Origin: an uncultured Rubritalea sp.
Lineage (GTDB): Bacteria > Verrucomicrobiota > Verrucomicrobiia > Verrucomicrobiales > Akkermansiaceae
Direction of reading: 5' to 3'
Assembly: GCA_937951395.1 (NCBI GenBank)
Contig: CALFBV010000098.1
Location: 1 to 11,765 of the forward strand
DNA: 11,765 nucleotides
Of the stretch, positions 5,843 to 11,765 are shown in pieces. Numbering within the stretch: position 1 is the first letter of the stretch; each line of letters opens with the position of its first letter. The translations under genes were made by a program, and so were the position numbers. The notes beneath the pieces are model-generated. The model saw only the letters and a list, made by a program, of their open reading frames with translations, was not told the origin of the DNA and did no database searches.

Positions 5843-7327
5843 ATGACCATTTTACTATCGCTAAATGTTGATACCCTCATAGAGGACGTTTCACTGATTA
5901 ATTTCCTCATTGGAGTTTTAGGGCTCTTCGTCATCTTGTATCTCTTCATACTATGGAGAAAGACCCGCCAGACTCTTCAAGAAACGAAGGATGAGAAAGA
6001 CATCATCGAGGGCGAGGAGAACAGAATGTTTACCTTCCTCCACACTCTAGGACAAGCGATAGAGGAAGACCACTCTGAGGTAAAACTTCACCGTGAAATA
6101 GTGGATGGTCTAGTCACGGTAGTGGACGCGGTAGGCGGCGCCATCTACCTACTAGATAGCCGTAAGCGCTACTTACTCCCCTCTTATCTCAGCGAGAATT
6201 GCCCACAACTCATCGGCCTCCCAGTGGAAGCCAGAGAGAAATCTAAGCTCAACCCAAAAGCAATCAAGAGCGCCATCCGTCTCAGCAAGATCCCAGCGGA
6301 TGAAGGCATGCTAGGCAGCGTGCTCAGCAGCGGAGTCGCCCAGTATGTGCCCGATGTGAAAAACCATGAAGCCTTTCGTGATGCCTTCGTGCATTTCGAT
6401 GAGGACATCTCAGCACTTATCGCCCCCATGAGCTATGGCGGCAGCGACATAGGTCTACTTATCATTACCAGAGATAGAGCAGGCAGAGCGTTTTCTCAGA
6501 ATGAATTTAAGCTATTTCAGTCCCTTAGTGAGCAGTCTGCCTTTGCCCTCGGCAATGCACAGATCCATCACGAAGCAAACGAGAAACGAAAATTTGAAAG
6601 CGAGCTAAGAATAGCCAGAGATGTTCAAAGCGTGCTCCTTCCGAGCTCAGATCCAGACATCCCAGGCTACCGCATCACGGGCACTAACTCCCCTGCTCGT
6701 ATCATCAGTGGGGATTACTTTGACTACATCCCTTTAGAAAATGGCATCACCGCCATAGTCATCGCAGATGTCACAGGTAAAGGTGTGGCAGCGGGTCTCT
6801 TGATGGCTATGTGCCGCAGTGCACTCCGCTCTGAGCTACTCCGTGAGCAAGACCCACTAGAAGCTCTCTCGCGCGTTAATAAACAGATCTTCGCAGACAT
6901 ACGAGAAGACATGTTCATCAGCCTAGCACTCTATCTTCTCAATGATCAAGACGGTAGCATCCAGATGGTTTGCGCTGGACATGATAAAGCTCCGCTTGTG
7001 CGAAAAAATAAAGACTTAGAATGGATCAAGCCACCAGGACTCGCCATAGGACTGGACGATGGGGATGTCTTCTCCCGTGTGACCAAGCTCCATAACGTCC
7101 AGCTAGAATCAGGCGACTGCCTCCTACTCTACACCGATGGTGTGACTGAGGCGATGAACCCACAGCAAGACGAATACGGCAAAGAGCGAATGGCAAAAGC
7201 ATTTAAATCAGCCGCTCAAGGAGGCTCCGAGCACATCGTCACCGAGCTCAGTAAGGACCTCAAGAAATTTGTAAATGGCTACCACCAAATGGACGACATT
7301 ACGATCATAGCTATCGAGAAGAGATAG
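5843..7327 (+). CDS. Membrane-anchored GAF-domain PP2C phosphatase (RsbU/SpoIIE-type)
   Basis: A 494-residue serine/threonine phosphatase expected to dephosphorylate a STAS antagonist, most likely the one encoded just upstream. In order: one transmembrane helix (about 17-38, INFLIGVLGLFVILYLFILW), a charged coiled-coil linker (39-62), a GAF-like sensor domain (about 65-245), a short helical linker (EANEKRKFESELRIARDVQS) and a PPM/SpoIIE phosphatase domain (about 255-494). Metal-binding and conserved motifs are SGDYFDYIPL (Asp291), VIADVTGKGVAAGLLMA (Asp309), LLYTDGVTEAMN (Asp432) and DDITIIAIEKR at the C-terminus, so it should be active. RIARDVQSVLLP is the usual entry to the domain. The GAF ligand is unknown. 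The start ATG has no SD; the frame contains no better upstream start. Confidence 0.9.
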   Translation: MTILLSLNVDTLIEDVSLINFLIGVLGLFVILYLFILWRKTRQTLQETKDEKDIIEGEENRMFTFLHTLGQAIEEDHSEVKLHREIVDGLVTVVDAVGGAIYLLDSRKRYLLPSYLSENCPQLIGLPVEAREKSKLNPKAIKSAIRLSKIPADEGMLGSVLSSGVAQYVPDVKNHEAFRDAFVHFDEDISALIAPMSYGGSDIGLLIITRDRAGRAFSQNEFKLFQSLSEQSAFALGNAQIHHEANEKRKFESELRIARDVQSVLLPSSDPDIPGYRITGTNSPARIISGDYFDYIPLENGITAIVIADVTGKGVAAGLLMAMCRSALRSELLREQDPLEALSRVNKQIFADIREDMFISLALYLLNDQDGSIQMVCAGHDKAPLVRKNKDLEWIKPPGLAIGLDDGDVFSRVTKLHNVQLESGDCLLLYTDGVTEAMNPQQDEYGKERMAKAFKSAAQGGSEHIVTELSKDLKKFVNGYHQMDDITIIAIEKR

Positions 7328-7387
7328 CTCTATAGTTTCTCTAACACCTTACTTCTCTCCTCCCTGCTTTACTTCTTTCGTCGCCTA

Positions 7388-7418
7388 TTGACTTGAGACA
7401 TGCTTAGCAAACTGCTAA
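7388..7418 (+). promoter_or_regulatory. Candidate promoter/operator before the M32 carboxypeptidase
   Basis: TTGACT (7388-7393) could be a -35 box; TGCTAA (7413-7418) is a weak -10 at a long 19-base spacing. A perfect dyad TTAGCA-AAC-TGCTAA (7404-7418) overlaps the supposed -10 and could be an operator. The preceding 7331-7380 is pyrimidine-rich. Evidence is thin. Confidence 0.25.
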
Positions 7419-7429
7419 TTCACTAATCC

Positions 7430-8914
7430 ATGAATAACGCTTATCAAGAACTCGTCTCGCTCAACAAAGAAATCGCATTGCTAGGAAGCGCTGCCTCATG
7501 CCTGGGATGGGATCAGGAAACCTACCTACCCAAGAAGGCTCTCAGCCACAGAGCAGAGCAGCTCTCCTGTCTCTCTGGGAAAATCCACGCCATGGCTACA
7601 GGTAAGGATTTTCAAGCCAAGCTCGAAGCCGCTGAGCAAGCAGGCTCTAACAACCTAACAGAATCAGCAAACCTCCGCGAGTGGAGACACGGCTTCGATA
7701 AATCTAACAAGCTACCACAAGAACTCGTAGAGCGGTCATCACAAGCAAGCTCCCTCGGCCAAGCTTCCTGGGCAGAAGCACGGGATAAAAATGAATTTCA
7801 CATCTTCGCTCCACAGCTCGAAAAGCTCATAGATATAGCCAAAGAAAAAGCAGAACTCTGGGGCTACCAAGACGAACCCTATGACGCACTGCTAGGCTGC
7901 TACGAGCGCGGCGCAAAGACATCAGATGTGGCAAAAATTTTCGAGACCTTCCGTCCGCAGATTATCGAGACCGCCCGACTAGCTGTAGAGCAGTCACTTG
8001 CCAACCCCGCCCGCAACTTTGAAGGAGACTTCCCCATCGCAGCTCAGCAAACACTCAACCAAGAAGTCGCAGCCTCGATCGGATTCGACTTTGAAGCTGG
8101 CAGAATAGACACCACCACCCACCCGTTCTGCACCACACTCGGACCACAAGACATCCGCCTCACCACTCGCTATTACTCTCATGACTTCACATCCTCACTC
8201 TTCGGCGTGATGCACGAAACAGGCCACGGCCTCTACGAGCAGGGACTGCCCGCAGATGACTTCGGGCTACCTAGCGGAAACGCCGTTTCACTAGGCATTC
8301 ATGAGTCCCAATCCCTCCTCTGGGAAGCTCACGTAGGGCGCTCACGCGGCTTCTGGAATAAGTGGTTCCCCCGCGCCCAAGAACTCTTCCCCCAGATGCT
8401 AGACTGGACTGTTGATGAATTTCTCCAAACCATTAATCAAGCCAAGTATTCACTCATCAGAGTGGATGCAGATGAAGCCACCTATGACCTCCATATACTA
8501 CTCCGCTTTGCTCTAGAAAGACAAATTCTCAATGGTGAAATAGCCATTGCAGACATCCCCGCAGCCTGGAATGAAAGCTTCCAGAGCATGTTCGGGATAC
8601 AGCCAGAGACAGACACATTAGGCTGCCTCCAAGACATCCACTGGGCAATGGGAGGCATGGGATATTTTTCCACCTATTCATTAGGAAATTTAAACGCATC
8701 ACAACTTTTCCACACCGCTACGAAGGATAGCTCTGTTAGAGAAGCATTTGATAAAGCAGACTACGCTCCACTCCTCAGCTGGATGCGCGAAAACATCCAT
8801 GCACACGGCTCCACATACCACCCACAAGACCTCATGAAAAAAGCCACTGGTGAGACCACAAACGCAGAATACCACCTAGCACACCTCAAACGTAGATTTC
8901 TGGATCAGGGCTAA
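7430..8914 (+). CDS. Metallocarboxypeptidase, family M32 (Taq carboxypeptidase type)
   Basis: A 494-residue cytoplasmic zinc carboxypeptidase that removes C-terminal residues (broad specificity, usually not proline) from peptides. The length equals the family norm of about 500. Family signatures are all visible: HPFCTTLGPQDIRLTTRY (231 onward), the zinc motif HETGH (His262, Glu263, His266), and GIHESQS with Glu292 as third ligand, then RVDADEATYDLHI and WAMGGMGYFSTYSLGNL near the C-terminal end. The N-terminus (SCLGWDQETYLPKKA) matches the family start, supporting the ATG at 7430. No signal peptide is seen. It stands alone between the phosphatase and the M48 protease, with a 102-base upstream gap, and is likely a housekeeping peptide-recycling enzyme. 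Confidence 0.95.
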   Translation: MNNAYQELVSLNKEIALLGSAASCLGWDQETYLPKKALSHRAEQLSCLSGKIHAMATGKDFQAKLEAAEQAGSNNLTESANLREWRHGFDKSNKLPQELVERSSQASSLGQASWAEARDKNEFHIFAPQLEKLIDIAKEKAELWGYQDEPYDALLGCYERGAKTSDVAKIFETFRPQIIETARLAVEQSLANPARNFEGDFPIAAQQTLNQEVAASIGFDFEAGRIDTTTHPFCTTLGPQDIRLTTRYYSHDFTSSLFGVMHETGHGLYEQGLPADDFGLPSGNAVSLGIHESQSLLWEAHVGRSRGFWNKWFPRAQELFPQMLDWTVDEFLQTINQAKYSLIRVDADEATYDLHILLRFALERQILNGEIAIADIPAAWNESFQSMFGIQPETDTLGCLQDIHWAMGGMGYFSTYSLGNLNASQLFHTATKDSSVREAFDKADYAPLLSWMRENIHAHGSTYHPQDLMKKATGETTNAEYHLAHLKRRFLDQG

Positions 8915-8936
8915 GAAGAATTATTCATTCAGAAAG

Positions 8937-8965
8937 TTGCTACCTTAGAAACCATAGTGTATATT
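8937..8965 (+). promoter_or_regulatory. Candidate promoter of the M48 protease gene, implying a leaderless mRNA
   Basis: TTGCTA (8937-8942), 17 bases, TATATT (8960-8965). The predicted transcription start, 6-7 bases after the -10 box, coincides with the ATG at 8973. No SD lies before this ATG, in keeping with leaderless translation. This remains a prediction from hexamer similarity. Confidence 0.4.
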
Positions 8966-8972
8966 TTAGCAC

Positions 8973-9770
8973 ATGAAGAATCTCATTTTACTCCCCGTAA
9001 CAGCAATCACACTTCACCTATCTAGCTGTGCGCCCACTGCCGGACCAGCTCTGTCTGACAATGGTCAGATCAACACTGTCCGAGCTAGCAACACCCTGCT
9101 CCAACAAGGTGTGCAGCAGTTTGAAGCAATGAAGAAGAAGAAACGTATTTCCTCTAACTCGACCTACAATGCACAGATGCAACGCGTAGCAGCTAGACTT
9201 AAGCAAACAATCAACATGCCAGGTGCTCGCTGGGAATTTGTCGTGTTTGAAGATCCCACACCTAATGCCTTTGCGCTGCCTGGTGGGAAAGTAGGTGTGC
9301 ATACAGGTCTTTTCCCTATCACGAAGACAGATGGCGGACTCGCAGCAGTGCTCGGTCATGAAATCTCCCACGTCACGCGCAACCACGCAGGCTCACGCAA
9401 GACTCAAGCTACAGGGCTAACTCTCGGTGGACTCGTGCTAGACCAGATTGCTAAACGCGGAGGAGCTAGTGACACTAGTCGAGCCACCCTTGGCACACTC
9501 TACGGTACAGGCGCCACGATCGGATTCGCACTTCCCCACTCTCGCAAGGCAGAGCTAGAAGCAGACCAGATAGGCACCATTTACATGGCTAAAGCTGGCT
9601 ACAACCCGAATGAAGCAGTAGCCATGTGGCAGAGATTCGCTGACTACAATCGCTCCAAAGGAAGTGGCTCTAAACCAGAGTTCCTCCGCACTCACCCGCT
9701 CGACACCACACGTATCAACGCACTACGCGCATTTCTCCCCACAGCAATGCGGGAATATAATCGCCTCTAA
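8973..9770 (+). CDS. M48-family metalloprotease, lipoprotein (LoiP/BepA-like)
   Basis: A 265-residue periplasmic zinc protease anchored by lipid. The signal MKNLILLPVTAITLHLSSC is a lipoprotein leader with Cys19 as the acylated residue. The peptidase M48 domain spans about 60-262: FEDPTPNAFALPGGKVGVHT, the zinc motif HEISH (His129, Glu130, His133) in LAAVLGHEISHVTRNHA, the third ligand Glu194 in RKAELEADQIG (ExxxD), and the THPLDTTRI motif (240-248). No TPR repeats follow, so it resembles the short LoiP/YcaL form rather than full-length BepA. Such enzymes degrade misfolded or stalled outer-membrane proteins in the family members that have been studied; the substrate here is inferred. The exported MsrA gene follows after 44 bases, and both may be one envelope-repair unit. 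Confidence 0.92.
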   Translation: MKNLILLPVTAITLHLSSCAPTAGPALSDNGQINTVRASNTLLQQGVQQFEAMKKKKRISSNSTYNAQMQRVAARLKQTINMPGARWEFVVFEDPTPNAFALPGGKVGVHTGLFPITKTDGGLAAVLGHEISHVTRNHAGSRKTQATGLTLGGLVLDQIAKRGGASDTSRATLGTLYGTGATIGFALPHSRKAELEADQIGTIYMAKAGYNPNEAVAMWQRFADYNRSKGSGSKPEFLRTHPLDTTRINALRAFLPTAMREYNRL

Positions 9771-9814
9771 ATCACTCCTACCTGTGTAACCAAAAAATAG
9801 GAAATTAAAAGCAT

Positions 9815-10471
9815 ATGAAAACATTCAAAAAAGCATGTATCACCATCTTGGCAATCACAGGAACCATGATCCTATTCACTCAAAACAAAGCTATGTCCGA
9901 AGAAGAAAGAAAACCCGCAGCCATGCCCCTAGTGGCAGAAGGTCACCAGCAGATCACACTCGGAGCAGGATGTTTCTGGTGTGTGGAAGCCGTTTACAAC
10001 AGACTCGACGGAGTAATCTCTGCCACCTCAGGTTACATGGGAGGCACTAACCCTAAACCTACTTACGAAGACGTAATCCGCAAGAACACAGGTGAGATAG
10101 AAGTCGTTCACATCGTCTATGATCCAAAGAAAATCTCCACCGAAACCATCCTCCAATGGTTCTGGAAAGCCCATGACCCCACCCAGGCAGATGGACAAGG
10201 TGGAGACCGAGGACCACAATATCTATCTGCAATATTTTGCCACACGAAAGAACAACTGAAACTCGCCACCGCCTCTAGAAAAGAAGCGCAAAAGGAATTT
10301 GATAAGCCCATCGCCACTAGCATCAAGAAGGCAGGAACGTTTCATCCCGCAGAAGTATATCATCAAGACTACTACCGCCTGAATAAAAATAAGAATCCCT
10401 ACTGCCAGGCAGTCATTGAGCCTAAGATGAAAAAGCTCAAGCTTGAGAATAAAAAGGACACTGGTAAATAA
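9815..10471 (+). CDS. msrA: Peptide methionine-(S)-S-oxide reductase with N-terminal export signal
   Basis: A 218-residue MsrA, which reduces methionine S-sulfoxide in proteins. The active site is GCFWC with catalytic Cys53, plus Cys56 as in the CFWC subclass, GYMGG (73-77), GGDRGPQYLSAIF (129-141) and EVYHQDYY (180-187). Cys197 in NPYC is a likely resolving cysteine. Unlike cytoplasmic MsrA, the protein starts with MKTFKKACITILAITGTMIL, a basic then hydrophobic segment typical of a signal peptide or anchor, followed by a 15-20 residue linker, so it probably works in the periplasm or at the inner membrane. No MsrB domain is fused and none is nearby, so only the S-epimer would be repaired by this locus. 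It follows the M48 protease gene closely on the same strand. An AGGAAA lies 10 bases or more upstream of the ATG. Confidence 0.95.
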   Translation: MKTFKKACITILAITGTMILFTQNKAMSEEERKPAAMPLVAEGHQQITLGAGCFWCVEAVYNRLDGVISATSGYMGGTNPKPTYEDVIRKNTGEIEVVHIVYDPKKISTETILQWFWKAHDPTQADGQGGDRGPQYLSAIFCHTKEQLKLATASRKEAQKEFDKPIATSIKKAGTFHPAEVYHQDYYRLNKNKNPYCQAVIEPKMKKLKLENKKDTGK

Positions 10472-10537
10472 TCCATATATCTTGTCTTGGCTATAGCATC
10501 AGAGCGATCAAGCTCAGGGAGGATAGTAAAAATATTG

Positions 10538-10668
10538 ACCGCTGATTACGCTGATTTTTTGTTGCTTGTTAGACCGTTTAGAGAAAATTGAGTCGATCTA
10601 GAACATTGAAACCTCAATTATTGAATACAGAAGACATAAAATCAGTTTGAAATCAGCAGATCAGCGGT
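10538..10668. repeat. Nested inverted repeat, possible MITE-like or structured-RNA element
   Basis: The 289-base gap between msrA and the sulfatase has no coding frame of note but contains a long imperfect inverted repeat. The left arm, 10538-10557, reads ACCGCTGAT, TAC, GCTGATTT; the right arm, 10650-10668, reads AAATCAGC, AG, ATCAGCGGT. The arms pair over 17 bases with a small mismatch at the centre. Each arm contains the unit CTGATT/AATCAG twice, and a further AAAATCAG lies at 10638-10645. Inside is a second dyad, AATTGAG (10586-10592) with CTCAATT (10613-10619). No clear target duplication or transposase is present. It could be a non-autonomous mobile repeat or a transcribed hairpin, and the T6 run after the left arm is not by itself a terminator. 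Confidence 0.5.
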
Positions 10669-10760
10669 TTAAAAGACATTTACCCCTAGTTTGATAGCCC
10701 TGGATTTAGCCCGCGAAAATAAATATTGCATAGTACCTACTGCTAGCTGAAACTATTACC

Positions 10761-11765
10761 ATGAATAAATCAGTTAGCATCATCTCCGCACTCATCTGCC
10801 TCGGTGGATTAGTCTCCACCGCTCAAAAAAGTAACCACCCAAACGTAGTCATCATCTATGCAGATGACGTAGGCTACGGTGATGTAGGCGCTTATGGAGC
10901 GAAACTTATTCCGACACCAAATCTAGACCAGATGGCGAAAGATGGACTCATGTTCACTGATGGTCACTGTTCTGCTGCCACTTGCACACCTTCTCGTTTC
11001 TCCATGCTAACAGGCATTCATGCCTTCCGTCATAATGTCCGTGTCCTCGCACCAAATGCAGCGATGTCCATTAAGCCAAGTATGTTCACCCTGCCACAGC
11101 TATTTAAAAAAGCAGGCTACCAGACTGCAGTCATCGGTAAGTGGCATCTAGGCTTAGGCGATGGCAAAACTCCTGTAGACTGGAATGGCGATGTTAAGCC
11201 TGGACCAATCGAACTAGGATTCGATTATTCATTCCTTCTCCCCTCCACCAATGACCGCGTCCCGTGTGTCTACCTAGAAAATCACCGCGTAGTTGGGCTC
11301 GACCCTAATGACCCACTCTTCGTAGGCAAAAAGCCGGATGGCGTCACCTGCACCGAGTATCCAAATGCGAAAAAAACACCAGATGCCATGACTTACTACA
11401 AAAGTACGCACGGTCATAATAACTCTGTGATAAACGGCATCGGTAGAATAGGAAAACAATATGGTGGAAAATCTGCCCTCTGGGATGATGAGACCATGGC
11501 GGATGAATTCATCAAACAGACTAAAAAATACATCTCATCGCGCACGAAAGATCAGCCGTTCTTCCTCTACTTCGCCTCACAGGACATCCACGTCCCACGC
11601 GCACCACACCCAAGATTCAAGGGCAAATCAAAGCTTAGCTTCCGTGGCGATGCTATGGTTCAGTTCGACTGGGCTGCTGGCGAAATCATCAAGTCACTCG
11701 ATGACAACGGCTTCACCGACAACACTATCGTCATCTTCTCTAGCGACAACGGCCCAGTATATGAC
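10761..11765 (+). CDS. Family S1 arylsulfatase, N-terminal part (cut by window edge)
   Basis: The first 335 codons of a formylglycine-dependent sulfatase, open to the end of the window. A signal peptide (MNKSVSIISALICLGGLVST, cleavage near residue 21) sends it to the periplasm or outside. The catalytic domain begins NVVIIYADDVGYGDVGAYG with the metal-binding Asp35/Asp36, then CTPSRFSMLTG, where Cys75 would be converted to formylglycine. IGKWHLGLG (Lys127, His129), FFLYFASQDIHVPRAPHPRF and SSDNGP (metal-binding Asp-Asn) follow. These enzymes cleave sulfate esters, in marine Verrucomicrobiota often from algal polysaccharides; the substrate cannot be told from this part. Maturation would need a formylglycine-generating or anaerobic maturase not in the window. 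It is preceded by the inverted-repeat gap, so it probably has its own promoter. Confidence 0.93.
   Translation, partial: MNKSVSIISALICLGGLVSTAQKSNHPNVVIIYADDVGYGDVGAYGAKLIPTPNLDQMAKDGLMFTDGHCSAATCTPSRFSMLTGIHAFRHNVRVLAPNAAMSIKPSMFTLPQLFKKAGYQTAVIGKWHLGLGDGKTPVDWNGDVKPGPIELGFDYSFLLPSTNDRVPCVYLENHRVVGLDPNDPLFVGKKPDGVTCTEYPNAKKTPDAMTYYKSTHGHNNSVINGIGRIGKQYGGKSALWDDETMADEFIKQTKKYISSRTKDQPFFLYFASQDIHVPRAPHPRFKGKSKLSFRGDAMVQFDWAAGEIIKSLDDNGFTDNTIVIFSSDNGPVYD

Noticed and set aside
9018..9386. 122-codon leftward open frame
   Set aside because: It lies antisense inside the M48 protease gene, whose motifs are clear; the product is cysteine- and histidine-rich without family features.
10537..10560. 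msrA terminator at the CTGATTTTTT run
   Set aside because: The T run follows a direct repeat, not a local hairpin; the pairing partner lies more than 90 bases away.
1..11765. Defence, prophage, CRISPR or biosynthetic island
   Set aside because: No spacer-repeat array, integrase, transposase, toxin-antitoxin pair or multi-gene biosynthetic run is visible; most genes belong to widespread families.

Overview
The window looks like an ordinary chromosomal stretch from a free-living, moderate-GC, Gram-negative bacterium, most likely of the Verrucomicrobiota (PVC group). Supporting this are a type IV pilin-like protein with the KGFTLVELLVVIAII leader, a PAF-acetylhydrolase-like SGNH hydrolase remnant, a family S1 sulfatase with CTPSR, a SpoIIE-type phosphatase paired with a STAS protein whose phospho-site reads MDSTFMG, and a clear outer membrane (LolC/E-like permease, lipoproteins, a predicted beta-barrel). 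Several genes lack a clear Shine-Dalgarno sequence. The phylum assignment is an inference from gene content, not from a marker gene.

Layout. Bases 1-4199 read leftward: the 5' part of a LolC/LolE-type permease cut by the window edge, a single-gene pilin unit with a good intrinsic terminator, then a tight cluster of ketoacyl synthase, Cys-motif protein and broken SGNH hydrolase, and a SlyB-like glycine-zipper lipoprotein. A divergent promoter region at 4200-4306 separates these from rightward genes: a DUF481-like outer-membrane barrel, the STAS plus GAF/PP2C phosphatase pair, an M32 carboxypeptidase, an M48 metalloprotease lipoprotein, an exported MsrA, and the first 335 codons of a sulfatase cut by the right edge. 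A 289-base gap before the sulfatase holds a nested inverted repeat.

Function. Most products act at the envelope: lipoprotein export, SlyB-like lipoprotein, barrel, M48 protease, MsrA and sulfatase. The STAS/phosphatase pair is the regulatory output half of a partner-switching pathway; its kinase and sigma factor are not in the window. I see no CRISPR array, prophage, insertion sequence, tRNA or rRNA, and no clearly new multi-gene system. The most unusual items are the headless SGNH gene, the Cys-motif protein with an internal lipobox, the palindrome inside the spacer of the permease promoter, and the nested inverted repeat.
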